A stretch of DNA of 64,000 bases from Pontibacter kalidii (GCF_026278245.1 NZ_CP111079.1:2978501-3042500), one strand, 5' to 3'. Counted from the first letter of the stretch, positions 53,656 to 62,411 are shown. The notes: generated from the sequence alone by a model not told the origin. Made by a program: numbers and translations.

Positions 53656-54246
53656 GAGGGTCAGATACAGCTAATTAACTTCTAAAAGTATGATTTTCCT
53701 GCCTTTGATAAAAGCATTAGCCCTTATATTTAGGAAGCTTAATATAAGCTTTGCCTTAGCAGCTACTCGTCCTGAGAACATAGCCTCAACCAGTTATACC
53801 TTGCCTTCCCTGCTACCGCCCCCGACTGCCGCTGATTTGCCGCGCTACGGGTGGTTTTTTCAAAGTATACTTTGGTAGCTCTCCAACCCTCACGTGCCTA
53901 CCCTGAAGCGGGAGCATGACGATGCTTCCCGCACCTCTCTGCCTATCCCCTATCCTGAAAATCCTGCCCTGCGAAGCTCCTCCGCCAGGTTACCTCCTAA
54001 ATGGCTTTGAAGAAGGCATTCAAACTACGACTTGCTATTGCAGAACACCCACATTAAAAACGTAGATACCGCGCTACTATCTATGCTGAAATCCGTAGTA
54101 TACATAAATAAAGTATAACAATTTCATTATATTATATAGTATCACTAACTACATGCTACAGAATTACTACAGATTCTGAGAATAGCTTTGTTGTTTATAC
54201 TTGAAAGAAGCCCTTACACGGGGCTTAGGCCTGAAGCAGTGAAGAG
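53656..54246. other. Divergent spacer, nothing coding
   Basis: About 590 bases between the minus-strand TPR gene and the plus-strand epimerase. No credible gene. AAGTATA/TATACTT units occur near 53863, 53870, 54110 and 54196. Promoters for both flanking genes must lie here, but I cannot assign them. Confidence 0.45.
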
Positions 54247-55299
54247 ATGGAAGCTATGCCACGCGTACTTGTAACCGGCAGCGCCGGGTTTATCGGCCAT
54301 CACCTGGTAATGGCCCTGCAGCGACATGCTTCTCTTGTCGTGGGCCTCGACAACCTGAACAGCTATTACGACCCGGAGCTGAAGTATGAACGGCTGACCC
54401 AGCAGGGTTTTAACCGGGAGGAGATCAGCCAGGGCACCCTTGTCCAAAGTATAAAAGCGCCAAACCTATACTTCACGCAGCTTGATATCGCCGATGCGCC
54501 AGCCCTGCAGCAGCTCTTCGGAGAACACCGTTTCGATATAGTGGTTAACCTGGCCGCACAGGCTGGTGTGCGCCATAGCCTCGACCATCCGGAGGAGTAT
54601 GTGACCAGCAACCTGGTGGGTTTTGCCAACGTGCTGGAGTGCTGCCGTCACCATCGTATAAAGCATCTATTATTTGCCTCCTCCAGTTCGGTGTATGGCC
54701 TGAACAGGCAAATACCCTTCAGCACCAACCACCGCACGGATGCACCTGTCTCGTTCTATGCCGCCACAAAAAAAGCAAACGAGGTGATGGCCCACAGCTA
54801 CGCGCATCTCTACGGCATCCCCACTACCGGACTGCGTTTTTTCACCGTCTACGGTCCCTGGGGCAGGCCCGATATGGCGTACTACAGCTTCGCAAAAGCA
54901 ATAGTGGAGGGCAAGCCGATCCGGATCTTTAACCAGGGCGATATGCTGCGCGACTTCACCTATGTGGACGACGTGGTGGAGAGCATCGTGCAGCTGCTGG
55001 AGGTGCGGCCCGAGACCTGCGATGTGCCTTACAAGCTCTACAACATCGGCAATAATAAACCCGAGCAGCTGCTGGAGATGGTGGCCCTACTGGAGCGCCT
55101 GCTGCAGCGCAAGGCCAGACTCGATCTGCAGCCCATGCAGCCCGGCGATGTGCAAACTACCTATGCGGAGGTGGAGGAGCTGATGCGTGCCACCGGCTTC
55201 CGGCCGCATACCACGCTGGCGCAGGGGCTGCAGCAGTTTGCCGAATGGTTTAAGGCGTATCACCAGGTGCAGGAGGTGCCACAGTTGGAGGTGCAGTAA
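54247..55299 (+). CDS. NAD-dependent epimerase, UDP-glucuronate 4-epimerase-like
   Basis: A 350-residue extended short-chain dehydrogenase. Rossmann motif GSAGFIGHHL near residues 10-19, LDNLNSYYDPELKYERL near 36 (typical of UDP-glucuronate 4-epimerases), catalytic SSSSVYG near 141 and YAATKKANE near 167-175 with Tyr and Lys. Expected reaction: UDP-glucuronate to UDP-galacturonate, in the cytoplasm; related epimerases (UDP-glucose/galactose) cannot be excluded. A second ATG three codons in is possible. It heads a same-strand set with a GT2, a LAB_N membrane protein and a GT39, which would use such a sugar. 178 bases to the next gene. Confidence 0.85.
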   Translation: MEAMPRVLVTGSAGFIGHHLVMALQRHASLVVGLDNLNSYYDPELKYERLTQQGFNREEISQGTLVQSIKAPNLYFTQLDIADAPALQQLFGEHRFDIVVNLAAQAGVRHSLDHPEEYVTSNLVGFANVLECCRHHRIKHLLFASSSSVYGLNRQIPFSTNHRTDAPVSFYAATKKANEVMAHSYAHLYGIPTTGLRFFTVYGPWGRPDMAYYSFAKAIVEGKPIRIFNQGDMLRDFTYVDDVVESIVQLLEVRPETCDVPYKLYNIGNNKPEQLLEMVALLERLLQRKARLDLQPMQPGDVQTTYAEVEELMRATGFRPHTTLAQGLQQFAEWFKAYHQVQEVPQLEVQ

Positions 55300-55477
55300 C
55301 CGGGGCTGCCGCCCAGCGTGCGCCTGGTCTAAGGCTCTTGGCCGTTGGAAGGTTCAGGCGGGCCGGTGCCTCCTTTTTTGAAAGAAATACGCGCAGCTAA
55401 AAGCGGTGGTTAAAGTATAAACTTTGCTTCTGCAGCTGCTGTTAAAGAGTTTATACATTAGATAATTAAGTAAGCAG

Positions 55478-56242
55478 ATGCCTGATAGTACTTTAGAGTC
55501 GGTATCATTGACCGTGCTGGTGCCGGTTTTTAACGAGGAGGGCTGCCTGCAGCGCTTCCGCGAGGCCATGGACGCGTTTCTGGCGCAGTCGCCGGTGCCT
55601 ACGCAGGTGCTTTTTGTAAACGATGGCTCCACCGACAGCAGTCTGGACCAGATTCGCGGGATCTGCCACGGCAACGCCGGCTACAGCTACCTTTCCCTGG
55701 ACCGCAACCACGGCCTGAGCACTGCCATCAAGGCCGGCATCGACCATTGCCAGACCACCCACATCGGCTACATCGACTCCGACCTGCAAACCTCCCCGCT
55801 GGACTTTATGCTGCTGTTGGAGCATGTGCCCCACCACGAGATGGTCATCGGCATTCGCGCCCGGCGCAAGGATACCTTCATCAAGAAGCTCTCCTCTAAA
55901 ATCGCCAACGGCTTCAGGAGGTACATGATCAACGACGGCATTGTAGACACGGGCTGTCCGCTCAAGATCATGGACGCTGCCTACGCCAAACGGGTGCCTT
56001 TCTTTGATGGGATGCACCGCTTTCTGCCGGCGCTGCTGCAGCTGCAGGGGGCTAAAATAAAACAGCTGCCGGTGCAGCACTTTGAGCGGTACGCGGGCTA
56101 CTCCAAGTACCACCTCTTCAACCGTCTGTGGGGTCCGCTCAACGATACGTTCGCCTTCCGATGGATGCGCAAGCGCTACATCACGTATGGCATCGCAGAA
56201 GAATTCAGGAACCAGCCTGCCGTAGTTGATGGACGTATCTGA
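55478..56242 (+). CDS. GT2 polyprenyl-phosphate sugar synthase-like
   Basis: A 254-residue GT2 of the dolichyl-phosphate-mannose-synthase/ArnC/GtrB class: TVLVPVFNEEGCLQRFREAM, FVNDGSTDSSLDQI (near 47), IDSDLQTSPLDFM (near 100), VGIRARRKDTFIKKLSSKIANG-type signature (near 126-147). These enzymes place a sugar from a nucleotide donor on undecaprenyl phosphate at the inner leaflet. It lacks the C-terminal membrane helices of ArnC/GtrB; the overlapping next gene encodes a six-helix LAB_N protein that might anchor it. Overlap with that gene is 14 bases. Confidence 0.87.
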   Translation: MPDSTLESVSLTVLVPVFNEEGCLQRFREAMDAFLAQSPVPTQVLFVNDGSTDSSLDQIRGICHGNAGYSYLSLDRNHGLSTAIKAGIDHCQTTHIGYIDSDLQTSPLDFMLLLEHVPHHEMVIGIRARRKDTFIKKLSSKIANGFRRYMINDGIVDTGCPLKIMDAAYAKRVPFFDGMHRFLPALLQLQGAKIKQLPVQHFERYAGYSKYHLFNRLWGPLNDTFAFRWMRKRYITYGIAEEFRNQPAVVDGRI

Positions 56243-56885
56243 AATGCTGATATACGGCGTGGGCCTGCTGGCGCAGCTGCTATTCTCGGCACGTATCCTC
56301 ATCCAGTGGGTAAAGTCGGAAAAGGCCGGTCGCGTGCTCTCCCCCGCCTCCTTCTGGACCACCAGCCTGCTGGCCTCCATCCTTTTGATGACCTACGGCG
56401 CGCTGCGCAACGATATCGTGATCGTGGGCGGTCAGCTTGTTTCCTACTTCATCTATGTGCGCAACATCAAGCTCAAGCACGTGTGGGAGGGGCTTTCCTG
56501 GCCCCTGCGCTGGGGCGCCCTGCTCTTTCCGTTCGCGGCCACCGGCTGGCTGCTCTGGAGCGACACCTACAGCTTCAGCTACATTATGGAGCACAGCAAG
56601 GTTTCGGGCGCTTTGATTGCCTGGGGCGGGGCCGGGCAGTTCATCTTCACGATGCGCTTTGTGTACCAGTGGTGGTGCTCGGAAAGGCTGCAGGAGTCGG
56701 TCATCCCGCTCGGTTTTTGGGTCATCAGCCTGACAGGAAGCCTCATGATCATGTCCTACGCCGTGCTGCGCCTGGACCCGGTGCTCTTTCTGGGGCAGAT
56801 ATTTGGTGTAGTGGCTTATACTCGTAACTTTATGCTTGGGCTGCGCGAACAGCGGTCGGCCCCTAAACCTTCTACCACGAGCTAA
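56229..56885 (+). CDS. LAB_N domain membrane protein (tandem)
   Basis: A 218-residue inner-membrane protein made of two LAB_N-type (lipid-A-disaccharide synthase N-terminal) halves, each about three membrane segments. Half 1 (about 12-80) has QLLFSARILIQWVKSE and SPASFWTTSLLASILLMTYG; half 2 (about 135-205) repeats the pattern with QFIFTMRFVYQWWCSE and LGFWVISLTGSLMIMSYA. The internal repeat recalls PQ-loop/SWEET transporters. With its GT2 partner and the GT39 downstream it may flip or present a polyprenyl-phosphate sugar; this is inference. ATG at 56229 rather than an upstream TTG. Confidence 0.82.
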   Translation: MDVSEMLIYGVGLLAQLLFSARILIQWVKSEKAGRVLSPASFWTTSLLASILLMTYGALRNDIVIVGGQLVSYFIYVRNIKLKHVWEGLSWPLRWGALLFPFAATGWLLWSDTYSFSYIMEHSKVSGALIAWGGAGQFIFTMRFVYQWWCSERLQESVIPLGFWVISLTGSLMIMSYAVLRLDPVLFLGQIFGVVAYTRNFMLGLREQRSAPKPSTTS

Positions 56886-56890
56886 ACCCG

Positions 56891-58525
56891 ATGCCGCTAC
56901 TCTGCAAAGACCGCTCAGACCAATCGCTCTATGGCCTGCTGCTTGTGTTGTTGCTTCTTTTGTTGTTTAACCTGGGGAGTTGGGGCGTGATAGAGACCAG
57001 CGAGGCCCGCTACGCGGAGATCAGCCGCGAAATGTGGCAGAGCGGCGACTTGCTGCACCCGCGCCTGCTGGGCATCCAACATTACCATAAGCCTCCGCTC
57101 ACGTACATCATCACCTCCTTCGGAATGGAGCTTTTCGGCCCCAATGCCTTTGGGGCGCGTTTTTTCCTGCAGCTCTCGCTCGTGTTTCAGGTGTGGCTGG
57201 TGTACCTCATCGGCAAGGAGATTTTCAGCAGTTCCCGGCAGGCGCTCCTGGCCGCTGTGATATACCTCACGATTCCGGCTGTGCTTATCTCAGCCCGCAA
57301 CCTCACCACCGACTCGTTCCTGGCTACCTTTGAGCTGGCCGCCATCCTTACCTGGCTAAAGTATAAAACCCGGGCAACCTCCCTTTGGCTGTACTTTTTT
57401 TACCTGCTGCTGGCGCTGGCCTTCCTTACCAAAGGCCCGGTGGGGCTGATCTTCCCGGTGCTGGTGGCCCTTGGGGTGGGGGGAAATTATACTTCTGACA
57501 CCCACCATACTTCTGGCTGGCACCACCTGCCGGCGCTCCTGCTGTTCCTTGCGCTGGGTAGTTCCTGGTACGTGTACCTCATGCTGCATGACCCGCAGTT
57601 TGTGGATTACTTCCTGTTGAAGCACACGGTGCAGCGCTACGCCAACCCCGAAACCTTTGGCCGCTCCCAGCCCTGGTGGTTTTACCTGGTGCTGGCCCCT
57701 GCGCTCAGCCTGCCGTGGTCTGCCATCCTGCTGGCACAGCTGGGCAGGCTCAAAAAGATGCCGGGCAGGCTCAGGCGCCTCTTTATACTTTGGATACCCC
57801 TGCCGCTGGTGTTCTTCTCCTTCTCCGGCTCCAAATTGATACTTTACATCCTGCCCATCTTTGCCGGGCAGGCGCTGCTAACAGCGTGGCTGCTCCACAA
57901 CATGTCTGAAAAGGCTACCAAAAGAGCAATGAAGGCCGGGCTGGTGTACTTTACGGTGCTGGCCGTGGCGCTTTTTGTGGTCCCGCTGCTGCCCGTGGGC
58001 ATTGCCCTGCCCTGGCGGGTGCTCACCTTCCCCGTCCTGATCCTGGGCGCGTTTGCCATACTTTGGACCGGCGAACGGCAGCAGCAGCAGAAGCTGGTGT
58101 ACGGGGCCCTGGTTTTTACGGCACTGCTCCTGCCCTACTCGGCTAAACTCCTGGCGCACAACCCGCAGTTTACCAACGGCAGCCGCCCGGTGGCCGAGGT
58201 CATTGTGGCGCGTAACCTGCAGCAGCGGCCTATCCTTGTGTATAACAAGCTGCTGCCCTCGCTGGCTTTCGAGCTGAATAGAAGCATCGTCTCCCTGGAC
58301 GATGGCACAAGCAAGCTGGAGCGGGAGCTGCAGTTTGAGCAGGACAAGCAGTGGCGCGAGCAGCTGCTGCAGCTAAAACGCCCCGAAGACATGCAGCGCC
58401 TGAGGGAGCTGTTGCAGCAGAAACCCGTGCTGGTGGTGAAGAACGAGCTGCCGGAGGAGCGGCAGTGGATGCTCGGGTACTTTGATAGGCAGGAGCAGGT
58501 TGGGGAGTGGGTGGTATATTATTAG
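56891..58525 (+). CDS. GT39/ArnT-like membrane glycosyltransferase
   Basis: A 544-residue integral membrane protein with about eleven to twelve hydrophobic segments. The ArnT/PMT signatures ETSEARYAEISREMW (near 37-51, with the catalytic acidic residues) and YHKPPLTYI (near 63-71) are present. Such enzymes take a sugar from a polyprenyl-phosphate donor and add it to lipid A, core or other envelope glycan on the periplasmic side; ArnT adds 4-amino-arabinose, and rhizobial RgtA-D add galacturonate. Overlap or short gaps with the GT2 and LAB_N genes show one operon. Repeat island D begins just after. Confidence 0.87.
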   Translation: MPLLCKDRSDQSLYGLLLVLLLLLLFNLGSWGVIETSEARYAEISREMWQSGDLLHPRLLGIQHYHKPPLTYIITSFGMELFGPNAFGARFFLQLSLVFQVWLVYLIGKEIFSSSRQALLAAVIYLTIPAVLISARNLTTDSFLATFELAAILTWLKYKTRATSLWLYFFYLLLALAFLTKGPVGLIFPVLVALGVGGNYTSDTHHTSGWHHLPALLLFLALGSSWYVYLMLHDPQFVDYFLLKHTVQRYANPETFGRSQPWWFYLVLAPALSLPWSAILLAQLGRLKKMPGRLRRLFILWIPLPLVFFSFSGSKLILYILPIFAGQALLTAWLLHNMSEKATKRAMKAGLVYFTVLAVALFVVPLLPVGIALPWRVLTFPVLILGAFAILWTGERQQQQKLVYGALVFTALLLPYSAKLLAHNPQFTNGSRPVAEVIVARNLQQRPILVYNKLLPSLAFELNRSIVSLDDGTSKLERELQFEQDKQWREQLLQLKRPEDMQRLRELLQQKPVLVVKNELPEERQWMLGYFDRQEQVGEWVVYY

Positions 58526-58579
58526 TAAGCTGATGTTTGTGCCTCGATAAGCATCCCTGCAGTAAGCGAACGTACGCTG

Positions 58580-59335
58580 TACCCTATCCAACTGCCCCTC
58601 TCCCGGAACGAGTCTGGGATTTCAGGGCTTATCCAAGAAGGGACTATCTGCTTTGGCTAAAGTATGAGTTTTAAAGTTGCTGCCGTTGCGCGGACAGGTC
58701 GCGACCTGTCCGCACAAGAGTGAAACCACCCCTGAGAGCTACGCTCGCTAGCTCAAAACTCACGTTTTGGCTAGTCCAGAGGAGGGGAATTGTTCAGCAG
58801 CCGATTAACATCCCCCTGCCCCCTTCCAAGGGGGACTTTTGTTCCTACTCCGTTAGCCGCAGCTATCGAACTGATCCCAGTCTTTGGGTTGAGCGCCTAT
58901 GCGAGTTTTTCCGGTGCCGAACGTAAGTGAGGCATTGCGACGCAGGAGCAAAGGAAAAGCTCCCAGCGCGATGCCCGAAGACGAGCCCTCTCGGGCTGGA
59001 GAGCAGAAAGTATACTATGGAACAAGTTGGTTGTAAAGCCGTGGATCAGCGGCAGCTAGGAAGGATAACTTGGTTCCAGTTGCGGCAATCAGCAGCAAAG
59101 GCACAAGCGGACGCTTGCGCCAGGGAAAGTATAAGCCAGCAAGTATAAACCGAAGTATAAAAGTATAGCCCAAGTATGAAGTATGGCTCTGCAAACCCGA
59201 CACCATAGAAGGCACGGGTTGCAAACCCGCGCCAGCGATAGGTATAAAGTATAAAAGTATAGCTTGTATCAAGTAGCAGGAAGCAGTGGCTAAAGGAGGC
59301 TGAGGTACAAGCAGACACTTGCGCCATCGTAAGGG
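58580..59335 (+). repeat. Mosaic repeat island, copy D
   Basis: Fourth copy, same orientation as A and C. GGACAGGTCGCGACCTGTCC at 58692-58711 is a perfect 20-base palindrome. Then a TAGCTC/AAACTC variable insert near 58740; CCCAGTCTTTGGGTTGAGCG at 58876-58895; ACGAGCCCTCTCGGGCT at 58981-58997; GGTTGTAAAGCCGTGGAT near 59028; CACAAGCGGACGCTTGCGCC near 59102; and GGGTTGCAAACCCGCGCC at 59217-59234. AAGTATA units are dense at 59128-59180 and 59243-59260. Frames of 60-107 codons on both strands are spurious. Confidence 0.8.
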
Positions 59336-59365
59336 CACCTAAAAGTATAATCCGCCTGAAAACAA

Positions 59366-59395
59366 AAAAGGCTAACCTCTAAAGATTAGCCTTTT
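59366..59395 (-). terminator. Terminator of tRNA-Leu
   Basis: AAAAGGCTAA (59366-59375) pairs with TTAGCCTTTT (59386-59395). The A-run at 59364-59369 is the T tail on the minus strand, 13 bases beyond the tRNA 3' end. Confidence 0.75.
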
Positions 59396-59407
59396 CATGA
59401 TTTAGTG

Positions 59408-59489
59408 TGCGCAAGAAAGGACTCGAACCTTCACACCTTGCGGAACTGCCGCCTGAAGACAGCGCGTCTACCAATTTCGCCACTTGCGC
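59408..59489 (-). tRNA. tRNA-Leu (CAG)
   Basis: An 82-base gene on the minus strand. Acceptor stem GCGCAAG (5' end at 59489) pairs with CTTGCGC; D arm with GGTAGA; anticodon stem CTGTC/GGCAG encloses the loop TTCAGGC, giving anticodon CAG; a class II variable arm follows and a GAAGG/CCTTT T-arm with TTCGAGT. The discriminator is A and CCA is not encoded, as is common in Bacteroidota. Reads CUG leucine codons. A terminator follows at once. Confidence 0.92.
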
Positions 59490-59600
59490 ATAAATCACTA
59501 TATCAAATGAACGTCCCCAAAACCCTTTAACCCTTTGTGTTGATTGGGAGTGCAAAAGTAGTAGCTGGATTTCAAGAAAGCAACATCCCCCTTCATAAAT

Positions 59601-60320
59601 TTATTCTTTTTCTGCCGGCTCTTCCATCAATATGGGCGTGATCTCTTTACCAGAGACCCGTTCCATGCGGTGCAGCACCGATATCCCCAGTATAACCCAC
59701 AGGAAACCAGCCGCAAAGCCAGCTAACACATCCGTGGGATAGTGCACCCGCAGGTAAATCCGGCTAAAGCCGATCAGAAGCACAAAAACGCTAAGCCCTA
59801 TAATCAGCGTGTTCCGAAGGCGCACATCCCGCACGTTGTGCCAGGCCAGGTAAATCAGCAACCCGTAAAAGGAGGCCGCCACCATACTGTGGCCGCTCGG
59901 AAAACTGAGACCCGAGGCCTCTACGAGCGGCGACATAGGGCGCTCCCGGTCAAAAAAGTACTTGAGCACGAGGTTTAGCGTGATGCTGCCGAGCGCTACC
60001 ACCGGCACTTTGAGGGAGTTCCAGCGGTGTTTGCGCACAAACAGGTAAAAGGCGATCAGGGCCAGCGCCGCCGGCGTGAGGAACTGTCCGGAGCCAAAGA
60101 AGGTAATGAACTTGATGAAGCCATCCATAAAGGGGCTGCTCAGGTTGGCAGCAAAAGCAAAACCTGCCTCATCGAGCCATACCTTGTCGCCCGCCATGAT
60201 CTCGCGCCCAAGCCAGAGAAACACAATAATGCAGGCCAGGAACAGCAGCCAGATAAAGACCAGCTCCACAGTAAAGAGGGCCGCGGAGGCCACCATCCGT
60301 TTATAGAAAGTTCGTATCAT
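59601..60320 (-). CDS. PAP2 family phosphatase
   Basis: A 239-residue membrane phosphatase of the PAP2/acid phosphatase family (lipid phosphatase type), with about six membrane segments. The three phosphatase motifs are present: KYFFDRERP near residue 125, PSGHSM near 141 and SRIYLRVHYPTDVLAG near 185-200. Likely dephosphorylates a lipid phosphate or undecaprenyl pyrophosphate on the outer side of the inner membrane; the precise substrate is not decided by sequence. Divergent from thpR. Confidence 0.9.
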   Translation of the reverse strand: MIRTFYKRMVASAALFTVELVFIWLLFLACIIVFLWLGREIMAGDKVWLDEAGFAFAANLSSPFMDGFIKFITFFGSGQFLTPAALALIAFYLFVRKHRWNSLKVPVVALGSITLNLVLKYFFDRERPMSPLVEASGLSFPSGHSMVAASFYGLLIYLAWHNVRDVRLRNTLIIGLSVFVLLIGFSRIYLRVHYPTDVLAGFAAGFLWVILGISVLHRMERVSGKEITPILMEEPAEKE

Positions 60321-60410
60321 AACGCTTCAGATTCATTTTTACAACGTATCCATACCGGGCACGAATTGCCCAGGCTCATGCTATTCTCAGGATTTCACTA
60401 TACGTAAACT

Positions 60411-60956
60411 ATGAAAGACAGCATCAGGTTGTTTGTCGCCGCGCCACTGCCCACCGCCCTGCAGGAGAAACTGACCGGGCACCTGTCGCATTTTGAGCAC
60501 CCGAGCCTGCGCATTTTGCCGCAGCAGAACCTGCACCTCACGCTCTACTTTATAGGCAACGTGCCGGCACAGGAGCTCCAACGCATAAAAGAGCAGGTGG
60601 CCCGGGTGGCGCAGCACCACCAGCCGTTCACTTTACAGTTTGAGCGAACCGAGCCCGGCCCCAAGCCACGGCACCCACGGCTCATCTGGGCACGCTTTGC
60701 CCCGCACCCGGCCTTTGAGGTCCTCAGCAGCGAACTGACAGCAGCACTAATGGGCCAGCCGGCCGAAACGCAGAAATCCATCCCGCATATTACCCTGGCC
60801 CGCTACCGCAAAGACGCGCAGCCCCCGAAGCAGCTGCCCGCCATTACTTCGGATGAGCCACTGGAGCTGCCCGTGCAGGAGGTGGCGCTGTGGCAATCGG
60901 TGCTGGGCTCGCCGCACCCTACTTATTCTGTGATGGAACGCTATGAGTTAGGCTAA
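60411..60956 (+). CDS. thpR: RNA 2',3'-cyclic phosphodiesterase ThpR
   Basis: A 181-residue 2H phosphoesterase. The two HXTX motifs are HLTL (His42) and HITL (His126), the catalytic pair. Family members (formerly 2'-5' RNA ligase) open 2',3'-cyclic phosphates on RNA ends in the cytoplasm. N-terminal DSIRLFVAAPLPT is typical. Divergent from the PAP2 gene, with about 90 bases between; the CinA-type gene follows 58 bases later. Confidence 0.92.
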   Translation: MKDSIRLFVAAPLPTALQEKLTGHLSHFEHPSLRILPQQNLHLTLYFIGNVPAQELQRIKEQVARVAQHHQPFTLQFERTEPGPKPRHPRLIWARFAPHPAFEVLSSELTAALMGQPAETQKSIPHITLARYRKDAQPPKQLPAITSDEPLELPVQEVALWQSVLGSPHPTYSVMERYELG

Positions 60957-61014
60957 ACCTGCACCAACCAAACGCAGTACAAGAGGCTGCACCCAACCAC
61001 CTAACGAATCAAAC

Positions 61015-61506
61015 ATGAACGAAAAGGAGCTTACCGAGCTGATGATGGGCCTGAAGGACAAAGGGCTGACAGTTGCTTTTGCCGAGAGTTGCACGGCCGG
61101 CCTGCTGGCCTCTGAATTTGTAAAAGCCAAGGGCAGCAGCGAGGTTCTCAAAGGCAGCCTGGTGGTGTACCAGCCCGAGGTGAAGCAAAAACTACTCGGC
61201 GTGAAGAAGGAAACGCTGGACCTGTACACCGCTGAGTCGCAGCAGGTGACGAACGAGCTGGTCATGGGCCTGAGGAAGCTTCTGGGTGCCGATATCAGCA
61301 TCGCCACCACCGGCTTGGCCGGCCCCGGCGGCTCCGAGACCGAGGAGAAGCCTGTGGGCACGATGTTCGTCAGTTTCCTGTATGACGGCAAGGCAGAGGA
61401 GTTCCGGGAGGTTTTTAAAGGCAACACCGAAAGCGTGCGCAAACAGCTCGTCGATTTTATCTTTGAGAAACTAAAAGGCGTGGTGGAGCAGCATTACGAC
61501 CGCTAG
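61015..61506 (+). CDS. CinA C-terminal-domain amidohydrolase (PncC-like)
   Basis: A 163-residue protein consisting only of the CinA C-terminal domain: TVAFAESCTAGLLASEF near residues 19-35 and TGLAGPGGSETEEKPVGTMF near 99-118. Such stand-alone proteins (PncC/YgaD) are nicotinamide-nucleotide amidases, recycling NMN to nicotinate mononucleotide. The full-length two-domain CinA encoded at 18036-19295 has the same domain, so the genome holds two potential NMN amidases. Confidence 0.88.
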   Translation: MNEKELTELMMGLKDKGLTVAFAESCTAGLLASEFVKAKGSSEVLKGSLVVYQPEVKQKLLGVKKETLDLYTAESQQVTNELVMGLRKLLGADISIATTGLAGPGGSETEEKPVGTMFVSFLYDGKAEEFREVFKGNTESVRKQLVDFIFEKLKGVVEQHYDR

Positions 61507-61540
61507 TTGCTATTTTGCGCCCGCACCTACTGTTTATACT

Positions 61541-62203
61541 TTGCCCAAGCTCCCCGACAGCGGATTTAACCGAGTAGCCTCTTTTTACGATGCCCTGGCG
61601 CGGCTGGTGTATGGCCAGGCGCTGCAGCAGGCGCAACAGGCCCTGTTGCCCTTCGTGCCGCAGCAGGCGCGGGTACTGGTGATTGGCGGCGGCACCGGCT
61701 GGCTGCTGGAGCAACTCCTGCAAACCGGCAAGCAACTGGACATACTATACCTGGATGCCGCCCCGGCCATGCTGCAGCGCGCCCGGCAAAAGTATGAAAA
61801 GTATAAAAAGCCCCATAGCTGCCGCGTCTGCTTCCGGCTGGGCACCGAGCAAAGTATACAACCGCAGGAGCAGTTCGATGCCATTATCACCCCCTTCCTG
61901 CTGGACCTTTTCCCGCCACAGCGCCTGCGCCAGCTCATGTGTAAACTGGCCACATCCTTAGCCCCCGGCGGGCAATGGCTGCTCGCAGACTTCTGGCCCG
62001 TGCAGCAGCCCCCGCCCTGGTGGCAGCGGCTTCTCCTAAAAGGCATGTATACTTTTTTTGGGTTGATGAGCGATGTGCAGGCCAGGCAGCTGCCCGATTA
62101 CCACGCCCATTTTACAGCGCTGGGACTGGAGCAGCAGTATAGCCAGGCCTTTTACGGCGGCATGGTGCAGGCCAAAGCGTTTAGAAGAGTTAAGGAGTTA
62201 TAG
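61541..62203 (+). CDS. Class I SAM-dependent methyltransferase
   Basis: A 220-residue methyltransferase: FNRVASFYDALARLVYG near 9-25, motif I VLVIGGGTGWLLEQLL near 46-61, the acidic residue of motif II (YLDAAPAML near 70), and FDAIITPFLLDLFPP near 112-126. The substrate cannot be told; similar proteins are placed near quinone or lipid methyltransferases. No ATG is near; the TTG at 61541 gives a start matching the family. The C-terminal codons run into the GTTAG-type repeat that follows. Confidence 0.8.
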   Translation: MPKLPDSGFNRVASFYDALARLVYGQALQQAQQALLPFVPQQARVLVIGGGTGWLLEQLLQTGKQLDILYLDAAPAMLQRARQKYEKYKKPHSCRVCFRLGTEQSIQPQEQFDAIITPFLLDLFPPQRLRQLMCKLATSLAPGGQWLLADFWPVQQPPPWWQRLLLKGMYTFFGLMSDVQARQLPDYHAHFTALGLEQQYSQAFYGGMVQAKAFRRVKEL

Positions 62204-62350
62204 AGTTTAGGAGTTAGAAAATTAAAAAGTTAGAAAGTTAGAGTTGGGGAGTTGTAGAGGCGTAATAGATTGCTCCTTAGAGGTAGATATAGATCGAGGT
62301 ACCTAGCAACGCATAACTGATAATTGTTAACTGATAACTGTTAACTGATT
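62181..62350 (+). repeat. Degenerate short tandem repeats
   Basis: Two low-complexity tracts. The first (62181-62250) repeats AGGAGTTAGAAAATT-like units (GTTAG every 7-10 bases) and overlaps the end of the methyltransferase gene. The second (62313-62350) repeats AACTGATAACTGTT-like units three times. Both resemble intergenic degenerate tandem repeats seen in Bacteroidota. Confidence 0.6.
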
Positions 62351-62411
62351 AGAGTTGCTCTCCCATTTGTCAATCCTTATATTTATACTTTCAACTATAC
62401 TGATCTAACCG

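Noticed and set aside
1551..59335. CRISPR array
   Set aside because: Repeats are long, few and not separated by uniform spacers; no cas gene is in the window.
58720..59338. Several frames of 60-107 codons in repeat island D, both strands
   Set aside because: They overlap one another on opposite strands and follow repeat modules; none is conserved in the other copies.
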